A stretch of 5,936 bases of DNA from JBBRYB01 sp038238115 (GTDB lineage: Bacteria; Actinomycetota; Actinomycetes; Propionibacteriales; Nocardioidaceae). The stretch spans positions 1 through 5,936 of the forward strand of contig JBBRYB010000147.1 in assembly GCA_038238115.1 (NCBI GenBank), given 5' to 3'. Every line of letters begins with the position of its first letter. The stretch's first letter is position 1. This document shows positions 1 to 5,422 of this stretch, piece by piece. The notes below the pieces were generated by a model that saw nothing but the letters and a program-made list of their open reading frames with translations, was not told the DNA's origin and did not search any database. A program made the position numbers and the translations under genes.

Positions 1-720
1 GACCGCGGTGAGCACGACTACCGGGGCCCAGTCGGGAGCGGAGCCGACCCTGGTCCGGACGGCGAGTGCGGCGGCGCTGGTCAGCGTGATGACGACTAGG
101 GAGGTGCCGGCGGCGTACTCCATGGGCAGCGCCAAGGCGAGTAGTAGGGCCGGGACGACGAGGAACCCGCCCCCGACCCCGAGGAAACCGGTGAGTAGCC
201 CGACCGCGGTGGCGGTGACCAGCACCTTGAGAGCGCGGGGGCACTGGCAGGCGAAGGTCGGGCTGAGGGTGATGATCGGGTCGTCCAACTGGTGGCGCCT
301 GGCGCTGCGGACCCCCGTGTCGGGGTCGCTTTCCTGGTCGCCCACGGCGCGGTGGGTGCGCACCTCACGCGCGGCCATGACTCCTCCTACCACCAGCATC
401 AGGACGGCGAACGCTGCCAGCAGCACCGGCTCCGAGACCAGCGCGGAGGCCTTGGCGCCGGCCGCTGCGCCCCCGATGGCCAATAGCCCGAAGGTGACGC
501 CGCGACCGAGCAGGACGTTGCCGCGCCGGTAGGCGGTGATGGCCCCGGTCAGCGCGGTGACGCCCACGACGACCAGCGAGCCGGTGGTCGCCTGGGCTGG
601 GCTCTGCCCGAGGGCGTAGACCAGTACCGGGACGGCGAGGATCGAGCCGCCGCCGCCGAGCGCACCGAGGCTGAGCCCGATCAGGGCGCCGGCGACGGCC
701 CCGACGACGAGATCGAGCAT
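1..720 (-). CDS. TauE/SafE family sulfite/anion exporter (partial, C-terminus beyond window)
   Basis: Integral membrane exporter of the TauE/SafE family, which moves sulfite, sulfoacetate or related organosulfur anions out across the cytoplasmic membrane. Reading leftward from ATG at 720 gives 240 codons without a stop, running off the window edge; the family is usually about 250-260 residues, so little is missing. The two-repeat architecture is visible: an N-terminal repeat with LSLGALGGGGSILAVPVLVY near residues 16-35 and a second repeat with LLTGFLGVGGGFLVVPALLL near residues 176-195. Between them is a polar loop with a Cys-x-Cys at residues 158 and 160. The start overlaps the stop of the upstream MBL/rhodanese gene (TGATG), so translational coupling is likely; I see no strong Shine-Dalgarno of its own. 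Its neighbours suggest it exports the sulfite or thiosulfate made by the operon. The substrate is inferred, not shown by sequence. Confidence 0.9.
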   Translation of the reverse strand, partial: MLDLVVGAVAGALIGLSLGALGGGGSILAVPVLVYALGQSPAQATTGSLVVVGVTALTGAITAYRRGNVLLGRGVTFGLLAIGGAAAGAKASALVSEPVLLAAFAVLMLVVGGVMAAREVRTHRAVGDQESDPDTGVRSARRHQLDDPIITLSPTFACQCPRALKVLVTATAVGLLTGFLGVGGGFLVVPALLLALALPMEYAAGTSLVVITLTSAAALAVRTRVGSAPDWAPVVVLTAV

Positions 721-2120
721 CAGGCGTCGGGGCCGACCAGGTGCAGGCCGACCTTCTCGGCGTTCTCGAAGGAGTCGTCGATGGCGATGGGGGTACGGCC
801 CGAGGCGTCGATCAGTGAGGCGGCGATCGAGGCGCGGTAGCCCGATGCGCAGTGCACCCATACCTCGCCGGCCGGTACCTCGGCGACCCGGCCGGGCAGT
901 TCGTGGATGGGGATGTTGTGGGCGCCCGTGATGCGGGTGGCGTCGTACTCGTCGGCGCGGCGGACGTCGAGGACCACGACGTCGCGGTGGTGGCGGACCT
1001 GCTCGAGGTCGGCGAACTTCGCAGTGGGGAAGCTCGCCAACTGATCGTCGGCCCAGTTCTCGGGTCCTCCGGTGGCTTGGGCGGCCGGGCGGTCGATGCC
1101 GATCCGGACCAGTTCGCGCTGGGCTTCGGCGACGTCGTCAGGGGTCTCGCCGAGCAGGGTCACCGGGGTCCCCCAGGTGATCAGCCAGCCGAGGTAGGTG
1201 GCGAAGGCCCCGTTGATCCCGAAGTTGAGGGTGCCCGGTGCGTGCCCGGCCGCGAAGGCGGTCCGGTTGCGGAGGTCGACCACCCACTCGCCGGCCTCGA
1301 TGCGGCGACGCAGCTCCGCGGCATAGGCGTTGGCCGGCGGGGACAGGTCTGGCTCCGACGGACCCTCAGCGTTCGCTGGCATCATGTGCGCGTAGTACGC
1401 GGGCCACGCCCCCAGTCCCTCCAGCAACTCCTGGACGTAGGTCTCTTCGTCCTGGGTCAGGACCGGGTTGGACTCCCTCTCCTGGCCCATGGTCGACTCG
1501 GTCGCATCCGACTGCGTCGCGGCACAGAACGATCCGAAGCCGTGGGTGGGAAAGACGCCTGCGTCGCCGGGGAGCAGGTCGACCAGCCGGTGCGCGGAGG
1601 CGTGCTGTCGGCGGGCCAGAGCGTCGGTGTGCTCCTCACCGAGCAGGTCGGGCCGGCCGGTCGCCCCGAACAGCAGCGATCCACCGGAGAACACGCCCAA
1701 GGAGGCATCCACCCCTGCGGCGGCAGCTTCGGGGGAGGCGTCGCGCAGTGCGTAGGACAGGTGGGTGAAGGTGTGCCCCGGGGTGGCGATCGCGGTGACC
1801 CGTATCCGGCGTCCGATCTCCACGGTGTCGCCGTCGCGGATAGGGGTCCGTTCGAAGGAGACGTCGTCATCGGCGTTGACGTGGTACGCCGCTCCCGTGC
1901 GCTGCGCGAGCGCCAGCCCGCCGGTGACGTAGTCGTTGTGCAGGTGGGTCTCGAAGACGTCGGTCAACAGGACCGCGTGCTCGTCCAGGATCGCCAGTAC
2001 CCGGTCGATGTCACGCTGCGGGTCGACCACGAAGGCCACCTCGCCGTCGTGGACCACGTAGCTGCGATCCCCCAGGGTTGGGGTCTCGATGGCGACGATC
2101 CTCAGGTCGGTCGTGGTCAT
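720..2120 (-). CDS. MBL-fold hydrolase fused to two rhodanese domains (persulfide dioxygenase-like, CstB-like layout)
   Basis: A 466-residue cytosolic protein with an N-terminal metallo-beta-lactamase domain (about 1-245), a first rhodanese domain (about 263-352) and a second one (about 374-460). The layout matches CstB-type proteins that couple persulfide oxidation to sulfur transfer. Visible MBL motifs are THLHNDYVTGG (H59, H61, D63), PGHT (H116) and THGFGSFC (H193). Compared with ETHE1-type persulfide dioxygenases, the final His of HxHxDH is Tyr64, and the Asp ligand of the TGD motif is Gly147 (SGGSLLFG). From memory, this pair of changes recurs in an actinobacterial subfamily. The first rhodanese domain lacks a catalytic Cys; the second has HCASGYRAS with Cys424. 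ATG at 2120 is chosen because it overlaps the upstream rhodanese stop (ATGA) and follows a GGAGG site at about 2126-2131. Persulfide or thiosulfate handling is likely, but the exact reaction is uncertain given the altered metal site. Confidence 0.88.
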   Translation of the reverse strand: MTTTDLRIVAIETPTLGDRSYVVHDGEVAFVVDPQRDIDRVLAILDEHAVLLTDVFETHLHNDYVTGGLALAQRTGAAYHVNADDDVSFERTPIRDGDTVEIGRRIRVTAIATPGHTFTHLSYALRDASPEAAAAGVDASLGVFSGGSLLFGATGRPDLLGEEHTDALARRQHASAHRLVDLLPGDAGVFPTHGFGSFCAATQSDATESTMGQERESNPVLTQDEETYVQELLEGLGAWPAYYAHMMPANAEGPSEPDLSPPANAYAAELRRRIEAGEWVVDLRNRTAFAAGHAPGTLNFGINGAFATYLGWLITWGTPVTLLGETPDDVAEAQRELVRIGIDRPAAQATGGPENWADDQLASFPTAKFADLEQVRHHRDVVVLDVRRADEYDATRITGAHNIPIHELPGRVAEVPAGEVWVHCASGYRASIAASLIDASGRTPIAIDDSFENAEKVGLHLVGPDA

Positions 2121-2441
2121 ACCAGTCCTCCTTCAAGGGTGCGCCCGGAGCGGGCCCAGGCGCCGGTTCCACCAGCCACGGAGACGGCGTCGAAGCCGCC
2201 GGCGCGCAGCAAGTCGGTCATCGCGCTGCTCCGGTTCCCCGACGCGCAGATCACGAACACCGGCGAGGCCTTGTCGAGCTCGCCCAGGCGGTTCGCCAAC
2301 TCGCCCATCGGGATCAGCCCCGCCCCAGGCACATGACCGCGTCCGTACTCATCGGGCTCGCGTACGTCCACGAGGAGGCCGCTCCCCGCGTACGGCGGCA
2401 AGCTCCTCGACGTCGATCTCGGGAGTCGTGATTTTGCTCAT
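2117..2441 (-). pseudogene. Single-domain rhodanese sulfurtransferase, frameshifted near codon 18
   Basis: Small rhodanese that would transfer sulfane sulfur through an active-site persulfide. The expected N-terminus MSKITTPEIDVEELAAVRG begins at ATG 2441, but that frame stops after about 30 codons. The body, GLLVDVREPDEYGRGHVPGA onward, lies in the next frame and runs to TGA at 2117-2119, with the catalytic loop ICASGNRSS. Removing one C from the CCCC run at 2384-2387 (GGGG on the coding strand) joins both parts in perfect register. The only start in the body frame is a TTG at 2401, which would omit the first strand and helix. So this is either a recent frameshift or a homopolymer sequencing error. 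The stop overlaps the ATG of the MBL/rhodanese gene (ATGA), making it first in the leftward operon. If the frameshift is real, loss of translation could reduce coupled expression of the next gene, although that gene has its own good ribosome-binding site. Confidence 0.8.
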
Positions 2442-2473
2442 GCGGTGGCGTCCGTCCGTGGGCTAGCCGAATG

Positions 2474-2502
2474 GCGGCAATACCGGTGGGGGTATGTACG
2501 AT
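2474..2502 (+). promoter_or_regulatory. Predicted promoter for the rightward trx/DUF302/cstR-like operon
   Basis: TACGAT at 2497-2502 is a good -10 candidate. The hexamer GCGGCA at 2474-2479, 17 bp upstream, is a weak -35 (three matches to TTGACA). The spacer holds the operator-like repeat at 2480-2495, mirroring the leftward promoter. Transcription would begin near 2509 and the leader would contain the second operator. The weak -35 keeps confidence low. Confidence 0.4.
2480..2495. promoter_or_regulatory. CsoR/CstR-type operator 1
   Basis: ATACCGGTGGGGGTAT is an imperfect inverted repeat with ATACC and GGTAT ends and a G/C-rich centre, the typical form of operators bound by CsoR-family repressors. 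It lies in the spacer of the predicted rightward promoter, and the regulator gene is the third gene of that operon, so autoregulation is likely. Binding is inferred. Confidence 0.6.
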
Positions 2503-2506
2503 GACG

Positions 2507-2534
2507 ACCATAACACCCCCTGGGGTATCGTCAA
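2507..2534 (-). promoter_or_regulatory. Predicted promoter for the leftward rhodanese/MBL/TauE operon
   Basis: On the minus strand, TTGACG (plus positions 2529-2534) and TATGGT (2507-2512) are separated by exactly 16 bp, close to a sigma-70/SigA consensus pair. The spacer is exactly the operator-like inverted repeat at 2513-2528. Transcription would start near 2500, leaving a leader of about 60 nt before ATG 2441. This is sequence inference only. Confidence 0.55.
2513..2528. promoter_or_regulatory. CsoR/CstR-type operator 2
   Basis: ACACCCCCTGGGGTAT is close to the palindrome ATACCCC-GGGGTAT recognised by CsoR-family repressors. It is offset by 33 bp (about three helical turns) from operator 1 and exactly fills the spacer between TTGACG and TATGGT of the leftward promoter. 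Occupancy would block polymerase directly. Binding is inferred. Confidence 0.65.
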
Positions 2535-2556
2535 GTTCACGAGGAAGGCACGGTCA

Positions 2557-2778
2557 ATGGCCACCATCGAGTTCGGTGCGGCGAGCTTCGAACGCACCAT
2601 CACCGAGAACGACATCGTTCTCGTCGACTTCTGGGCATCCTGGTGCGGTCCCCGCCGCCAGTTCGCGCCCGTCCACGAACAGGCGTCGTGGGACCACCCA
2701 GGCGTGGTCGTTGGGAAGGTCGGCACCAAGCTGAGCAGTCCCATTCGCGCCGGCACCCAACAGCAGAGGAGCGCCTGA
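2557..2778 (+). pseudogene. Degenerate thioredoxin: lost second catalytic Cys and internally truncated
   Basis: A 73-codon reading frame that starts like a normal actinobacterial thioredoxin (MATIEFGAASFERTITENDI, then VLVDFWASWCGP). The active site reads WCGPRR instead of WCGPCR, so the second catalytic Cys is Arg33; the codon is CGC at 2653-2655, one transition from TGC. After GKVGTK near residue 58 the remaining fold (the cis-Pro strand and C-terminal helix) is missing and the frame ends in AGTQQQRSA. Thioredoxins are normally 105-125 residues, so roughly 35-50 are gone. Disulfide reductase activity is not expected. ATG 2557 is chosen because GAGGAAGG at 2541-2548 precedes it at normal spacing; an ATG at 2494 lies inside the operator and is unlikely. 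The TGA overlaps the DUF302 ATG (TGATG), so translating the remnant may still help express the next gene. Confidence 0.8.
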
Positions 2779-3176
2779 TGAGCAGTTACACCATCACGAC
2801 CCTGAACCAGCCCTACGATGCCGCCATCGAGGCGGTCCGCGCCGCACTCGGGGACCAAGGGTTCGGAGTGCTCACCGAGATCGACCTCAAAGCGACGCTG
2901 AAGGACAAGCTCGACGTCGACATCGAGCCCGAGGTCATCCTCGGCGCCTGCCGGCCGCCACTGGCCTACGAGGCGATTCAGGCCGAGCCATCGATCGCCG
3001 CCGTGCTGCCCTGCAACGTCGTCGTCAGGTCCGTGGACGAGAACACGACCATGGTGGAGGCGTTCGACCCCGACGCGATGATGGGACTCGCGGACAACGC
3101 AGCCCTGCACACGGTCGCAGCCGATGCCAAACAGCGACTCAACGCCACCTTCGCCGCCCTGAACGAGGAGAACTGA
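2778..3176 (+). CDS. DUF302 family protein
   Basis: A 132-residue soluble protein that matches the DUF302 family along its whole length. The family signatures are present: a helix plus GFGVLTEIDLKATLKDKL near residues 28-45, ILGACRPPLAYEAI around Cys58, and VLPCNVVVR around Cys79. No signal peptide or membrane segment is seen. DUF302 proteins have no agreed biochemical role; they are often found beside rhodanese, CsoR-family and MBL genes, and the two conserved cysteines would suit thiol, persulfide or metal contact, but that is inference. ATG 2778 overlaps the stop of the thioredoxin remnant and follows AGAGGAG at 2765-2771; the stop overlaps the regulator's ATG (TGATG). It is therefore tightly coupled in the operon of the predicted sulfur-responsive regulator. 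Confidence 0.9.
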   Translation: MSSYTITTLNQPYDAAIEAVRAALGDQGFGVLTEIDLKATLKDKLDVDIEPEVILGACRPPLAYEAIQAEPSIAAVLPCNVVVRSVDENTTMVEAFDPDAMMGLADNAALHTVAADAKQRLNATFAALNEEN

Positions 3177-3439
3177 TGAAGCTCGTCCCGGCGGAGATGA
3201 CCCCCGTCATCAACCGCATCAAGCGCGCCCAGGGCCAACTGGCCGGCGTGCTGCGGATGCTGGAAGAGGGTCGCGAATGCGAAGACGTCGTCACCCAGCT
3301 CGCGGCCGTCTCCAAGGCCCTGGATCGGGCCGGCTTCGCGATCGTGGCGACCGGCCTCCAGCAGTGCCTCACCGAAGGCGACGGCATCGACAGTGTCGAC
3401 GTCAAGAAGATGGAGAAACTCTTCCTCTCCCTGGCATGA
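3176..3439 (+). CDS. CsoR/CstR-family regulator, probably a persulfide sensor (CstR-like)
   Basis: An 87-residue all-helical repressor of the CsoR/RcnR/FrmR family (DUF156), recognised from INRIKRAQGQLAGVLRMLEE near the N-terminus. Copper-sensing CsoR uses a Cys-His-Cys site. Here Cys35 and Cys64 are present, but the position four before the second Cys is Gly60, not His (ATGLQQC). The two-cysteine, no-His pattern fits CstR, in which reactive sulfur species link the cysteines across the dimer and release DNA. ATG 3176 overlaps the DUF302 stop and follows GAGGAG at 3165-3170. It is the last gene of the rightward operon and probably binds the two operators at 2480-2495 and 2513-2528, controlling both operons. 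The family assignment is firm; the persulfide ligand rests on the cysteine pattern and the sulfur-gene context. Confidence 0.9.
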   Translation: MKLVPAEMTPVINRIKRAQGQLAGVLRMLEEGRECEDVVTQLAAVSKALDRAGFAIVATGLQQCLTEGDGIDSVDVKKMEKLFLSLA

Positions 3440-3546
3440 ACAGACTCGGTCCCTGATACCCACCAGGCGTTCCTCGGGCAGCACGTCGTTCCAGGAACAG
3501 TCGTCCTACTGCTGTGTCCGCGTTGCTGTGTCAGTGCCGGGCTTGA

Positions 3547-4018
3547 TCAGGCGGGGGTGCGCAGCAGGTGGTCGTGGAAAACACCGTGCCCGGTGCGAAC
3601 GGCGACCGTGCCCCAGGCGACGAGCAGGCCGATGTAGAAGCCGATCGCAGCGAACGCGATGAAGTGCGCACCGGTGGCGACGGCCAGTCCTGGAGGTGCC
3701 GGTGATGATGGTGCCCATGGGGAAGGTGAAGGACCACCAGATCAGCGAGAAGGGCATTCCTTCGTGCGCGGTGTGGATGGTGGCGGCGATCGCGAGGGCG
3801 AGCCAGAGCATCGCGAAGCCCCAGATCGGTGCCCCGTAGACCAGCCCCATCGCTTCGAAGGCGGTGCCGTACGGCGCCGGAAGCACGGTCGTCGCCGTGG
3901 TGCCGAGGGTGTGGGCGGCGGTGATCGACTGACCCAGCGGGCCGAGCACGATCCACAGGGTCGGCACCGCGGCGGCAGCCCCGACCTTGTGGTGGACGAG
4001 CCTCGCGCTGAGCGGATC
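3547..4018 (-). pseudogene. C-terminal remnant of a TDT/SLAC1-type transporter with an internal frameshift
   Basis: The coding signal begins near 4018 with LSARLVHHKVG, then VPTLWIVLGPLGQSITAA and PAPYGTAFEAMGLVYGAPIW, hydrophobic segments typical of the last membrane helices of the tellurite-resistance/dicarboxylate transporter family, which includes sulfite exporters such as yeast Ssu1. At FPMGTIITGTS the frame breaks. Dropping the T at 3691 (an extra A on the coding strand) restores GLAVATGAHFIAFAAIGFYI and a normal end, HDHLLRTPA, with TGA at 3547-3549. Only about 157 of the usual 350-400 residues remain. The N-terminal part is absent; upstream is the end of an unrelated small gene. No start codon with a ribosome-binding site is seen. 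It is a dead transporter fragment, either from a deletion or from recombination joining two modules. The substrate of the ancestor cannot be told from this fragment. Confidence 0.78.
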
Positions 4019-4037
4019 GGGAAGAACTCGTGAGGGC

Positions 4038-4317
4038 TTAGCCGAGTAGCTGGTTGAGGGTCTGGCTGATCAGGAGCTCGCTTGTCGCGGATGCGGTCCT
4101 CGTCGTCGGGGTTGGAGCCGATGACGACGACCCAGACTGCGACTCGTCGGTCGTCTCGCCGTTGCGGGTCGCTGGTCAGGGTTCGGATCTTGTAGCCCAG
4201 TCGCTTCCCGGCGGTGCGCCCGCAGGGTGCATGTGGTCCGGCCGATCCGGTCTGGGCGGAGCACACCTCCTCGTCGACGGGAACCAGGTCAATCACGATC
4301 TCGGTCGACCGCTTCAT
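4038..4317 (-). pseudogene. Small unknown protein gene downstream of arsR, apparent frameshift near its 3' end
   Basis: I do not recognise this family. From ATG 4317, preceded by a clear GAGGAA site at about 4324-4329, the frame begins MKRSTEIVIDLVPVDEEVC and has G/C-ending codons through VWVVVIGSNPDDEDRIRD, ending at codon 78 (4084). Beyond that, third positions in this frame turn A/T-rich while the next frame becomes G/C-ending and reads SELLISQTLNQLLG, ending in TAA at 4038-4040. Dropping one base near 4082-4085 gives a coherent protein of about 92 residues with Cys19 and Cys32 and no membrane segment. Without the correction the frame would read on into the TDT fragment. It lies about 100 bp downstream of arsR on the same strand, so co-transcription under ArsR control is likely. 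The role is unknown; decay and sequencing error both remain possible. Confidence 0.5.
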
Positions 4318-4413
4318 CGTTAGTTCCTCGCCCACGCTGAAGTCTGCAGCGGCGACGGAAGGCTTTCTGATCCGCGGTGCTGCTGTCGATGCTTCGCTTA
4401 AGGTGAACATTCT

Positions 4414-4776
4414 TCATTTCGATAATGGCGTTGCTGGCGCCCCGAGGTTGCCGATGAGCGCGGAGAGCTGGTCGAGGTCGGGGTTGGCCAGCTGATAGTG
4501 GTTGGATCGGCCCTTGGCGGTGGCGGTGACCAGGCCGGCCTCCCGCAGCGCCTGCAGGTGATACGAGACGTTGGACTGGCCAAGGCCGGTGACTCGTTGA
4601 AGCTCACGCACGGAACAGCTGCTGCCGGCCAGCCAGAGCACGATGAGCAATCGTTCGTCGTTGCCGAGGGCCCGTAGGACGGGAGCCCAGATCGCGGCCA
4701 GCTGGCGGCACTGTCCAAGGGTGGCCGCATCAGTTCTGCAAAAATCTGTTTTATCAAGAACTCTTGATGTCACCAT
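4414..4776 (-). CDS. ArsR/SmtB-family metal(loid)-responsive repressor
   Basis: A 120-residue winged-helix repressor. Helices from LAAIWAPVLRALGNDERLLI (residues 26-45) lead into the DNA-reading region with VTGLGQSNVSYHLQALREAG (62-81) and the wing TATAKGRSNHYQL. Candidate metal ligands are Cys13, Cys23 and Cys54; Cys54 lies just before the recognition region (SSCSVRELQ), near the Cys positions of ArsR and CmtR proteins, but the exact metal site is not one I can match. ATG 4776 is chosen because the frame further upstream runs under the divergent gene. No Shine-Dalgarno precedes it, but a TATCGT -10 candidate (plus 4783-4788) places the transcript start at the ATG itself, suggesting a leaderless mRNA. 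The palindrome at 4753-4768 lies inside its first codons. It probably controls itself, the small downstream gene and the divergent transporter; the inducer (arsenite, cadmium, lead or other) is unknown. Confidence 0.9.
   Translation of the reverse strand: MVTSRVLDKTDFCRTDAATLGQCRQLAAIWAPVLRALGNDERLLIVLWLAGSSCSVRELQRVTGLGQSNVSYHLQALREAGLVTATAKGRSNHYQLANPDLDQLSALIGNLGAPATPLSK
4753..4768. promoter_or_regulatory. ArsR-type operator inside the arsR coding start
   Basis: ATCAAGA-AC-TCTTGAT is a perfect 7-bp inverted repeat with a 2-bp centre, matching the ATCAA...TTGAT form of ArsR/SmtB operators. It covers arsR codons 3-8 and overlaps the TTGATG (-35 candidate, 4764-4769) of the divergent transporter promoter, so one bound repressor dimer could affect both genes. 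Confidence 0.7.
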
Positions 4777-4799
4777 GATATGACGATACCGTTCTTTGG
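4764..4799 (+). promoter_or_regulatory. Predicted leaderless promoter of the CDF-like transporter
   Basis: TTGATG at 4764-4769 and TACCGT at 4787-4792 are spaced by 17 bp. A start seven bases past the -10 falls on the G of GTG 4799, consistent with a leaderless transcript and with the lack of a Shine-Dalgarno. The -35 overlaps the ArsR-type operator. Confidence 0.45.
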
Positions 4800-5422
4800 T
4801 GACCGAGGCCAGTGCAGCGCTCAGATCGACCGAGCATTCGAGGTGGGTCGTCCGAGTCAGGCTGCTGTCCTGGGCAACCCTCGTCTGGCTGGGCATCGAC
4901 GGTGCGATTGGCATGACCGCTGGTCTCGCGGCGAACTCGGTGGCTCTGATCGGGTGGGGTCTCGACTGCGCCATCCAGGCGGCCGCCGCCGTCGTCCTTC
5001 TGTGGCGGTTCAGCGGGTCACGTGTTCATTCCGACGTTGCTGAGCGGCGGGCACAGAAAGTAGTCGCCGTGTCATTCTTTCTGCTTGCGCCGTACATCCT
5101 TGTGGCTGCCGTCAACCAGCTGGTGGCCGCTGACGCGGCGTCAGCGAGCTGGCTGGGGATCGCCCTCGCCGCTACCGACGTCGTGTTGATGCCGTTCCTG
5201 GGCAGCGCCAAGCGCAAGGTGGGGGGCCGCCTGCACTCGTACGCCACCGCCAGCGAGGGCAGGCAGAACATCGTGTGCGCCTACCTGTCCCTCGGAGTCC
5301 TGGTCGGTCTAGCGTTGAACGCCGTTCTCGGCTGGTGGTGGGCTGACCCCCTCGTGGCCATCGTGGTTGCCGGCGTCGTCGTCCAAGCGGGCGTGAGGAC
5401 CTGGCGTGGTGAGCGCTGCTGA
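4799..5422 (+). CDS. CDF/TMEM163-like cation transporter
   Basis: A 207-residue integral membrane protein with about six hydrophobic segments, resembling the short cation-diffusion-facilitator-like transporters often found beside arsR and cadI in actinobacteria. They would export divalent metal against protons. Recognised stretches are SVALIGWGLDCAIQ in the second helix region (Asp56) and CAYLSLGVLVGLALNAVLGW followed by WWADP near the C-terminus. It lacks the cytoplasmic C-terminal domain of full CDF proteins, as expected for this short group. At the position four after Asp56, where relatives usually carry an acidic residue, there is Gln60, and the first helix carries Asp34. GTG 4799 is preferred to TTG 4796 because it fits the predicted leaderless start. 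It diverges from arsR by 22 bp and converges on the cadI-like gene, ending 9 bp from it. Substrate unknown. Confidence 0.82.
   Translation: MTEASAALRSTEHSRWVVRVRLLSWATLVWLGIDGAIGMTAGLAANSVALIGWGLDCAIQAAAAVVLLWRFSGSRVHSDVAERRAQKVVAVSFFLLAPYILVAAVNQLVAADAASASWLGIALAATDVVLMPFLGSAKRKVGGRLHSYATASEGRQNIVCAYLSLGVLVGLALNAVLGWWWADPLVAIVVAGVVVQAGVRTWRGERC

Noticed and set aside
852..2336. Long open frame of nearly 500 codons on the plus strand opposite the MBL/rhodanese gene
   Set aside because: It is the antisense shadow of a well-supported gene; its product is low-complexity Gly/Val/Arg-rich and matches no family.
2461..2468. GGCTAGCC palindrome in the leader of the leftward operon
   Set aside because: An 8-bp palindrome is expected by chance and it does not match the operator type found nearby.
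2494..2556. Upstream in-frame ATG at 2494 for the thioredoxin remnant
   Set aside because: It lies inside the operator/promoter region without a ribosome-binding site; the thioredoxin-like sequence begins at 2557 after a clear GAGGAAGG.
3510..3532. Direct repeat TGCTGTGTC (3510-3518 and 3524-3532) between the regulator and the TDT remnant
   Set aside because: Only two short copies with no flanking mobile-element signs; could arise by chance. The rest of the 107-bp gap shows no gene or clear terminator.
4054..4323. Plus-strand open frame of 89 codons opposite the small arsR-linked gene
   Set aside because: No ribosome-binding site, no recognisable motif, and codon bias favours the minus-strand frames.
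4777..4974. N-terminal extension of the ArsR-family protein to codons upstream of 4776
   Set aside because: It would overlap the divergent transporter gene, and the extra residues do not resemble an ArsR protein.
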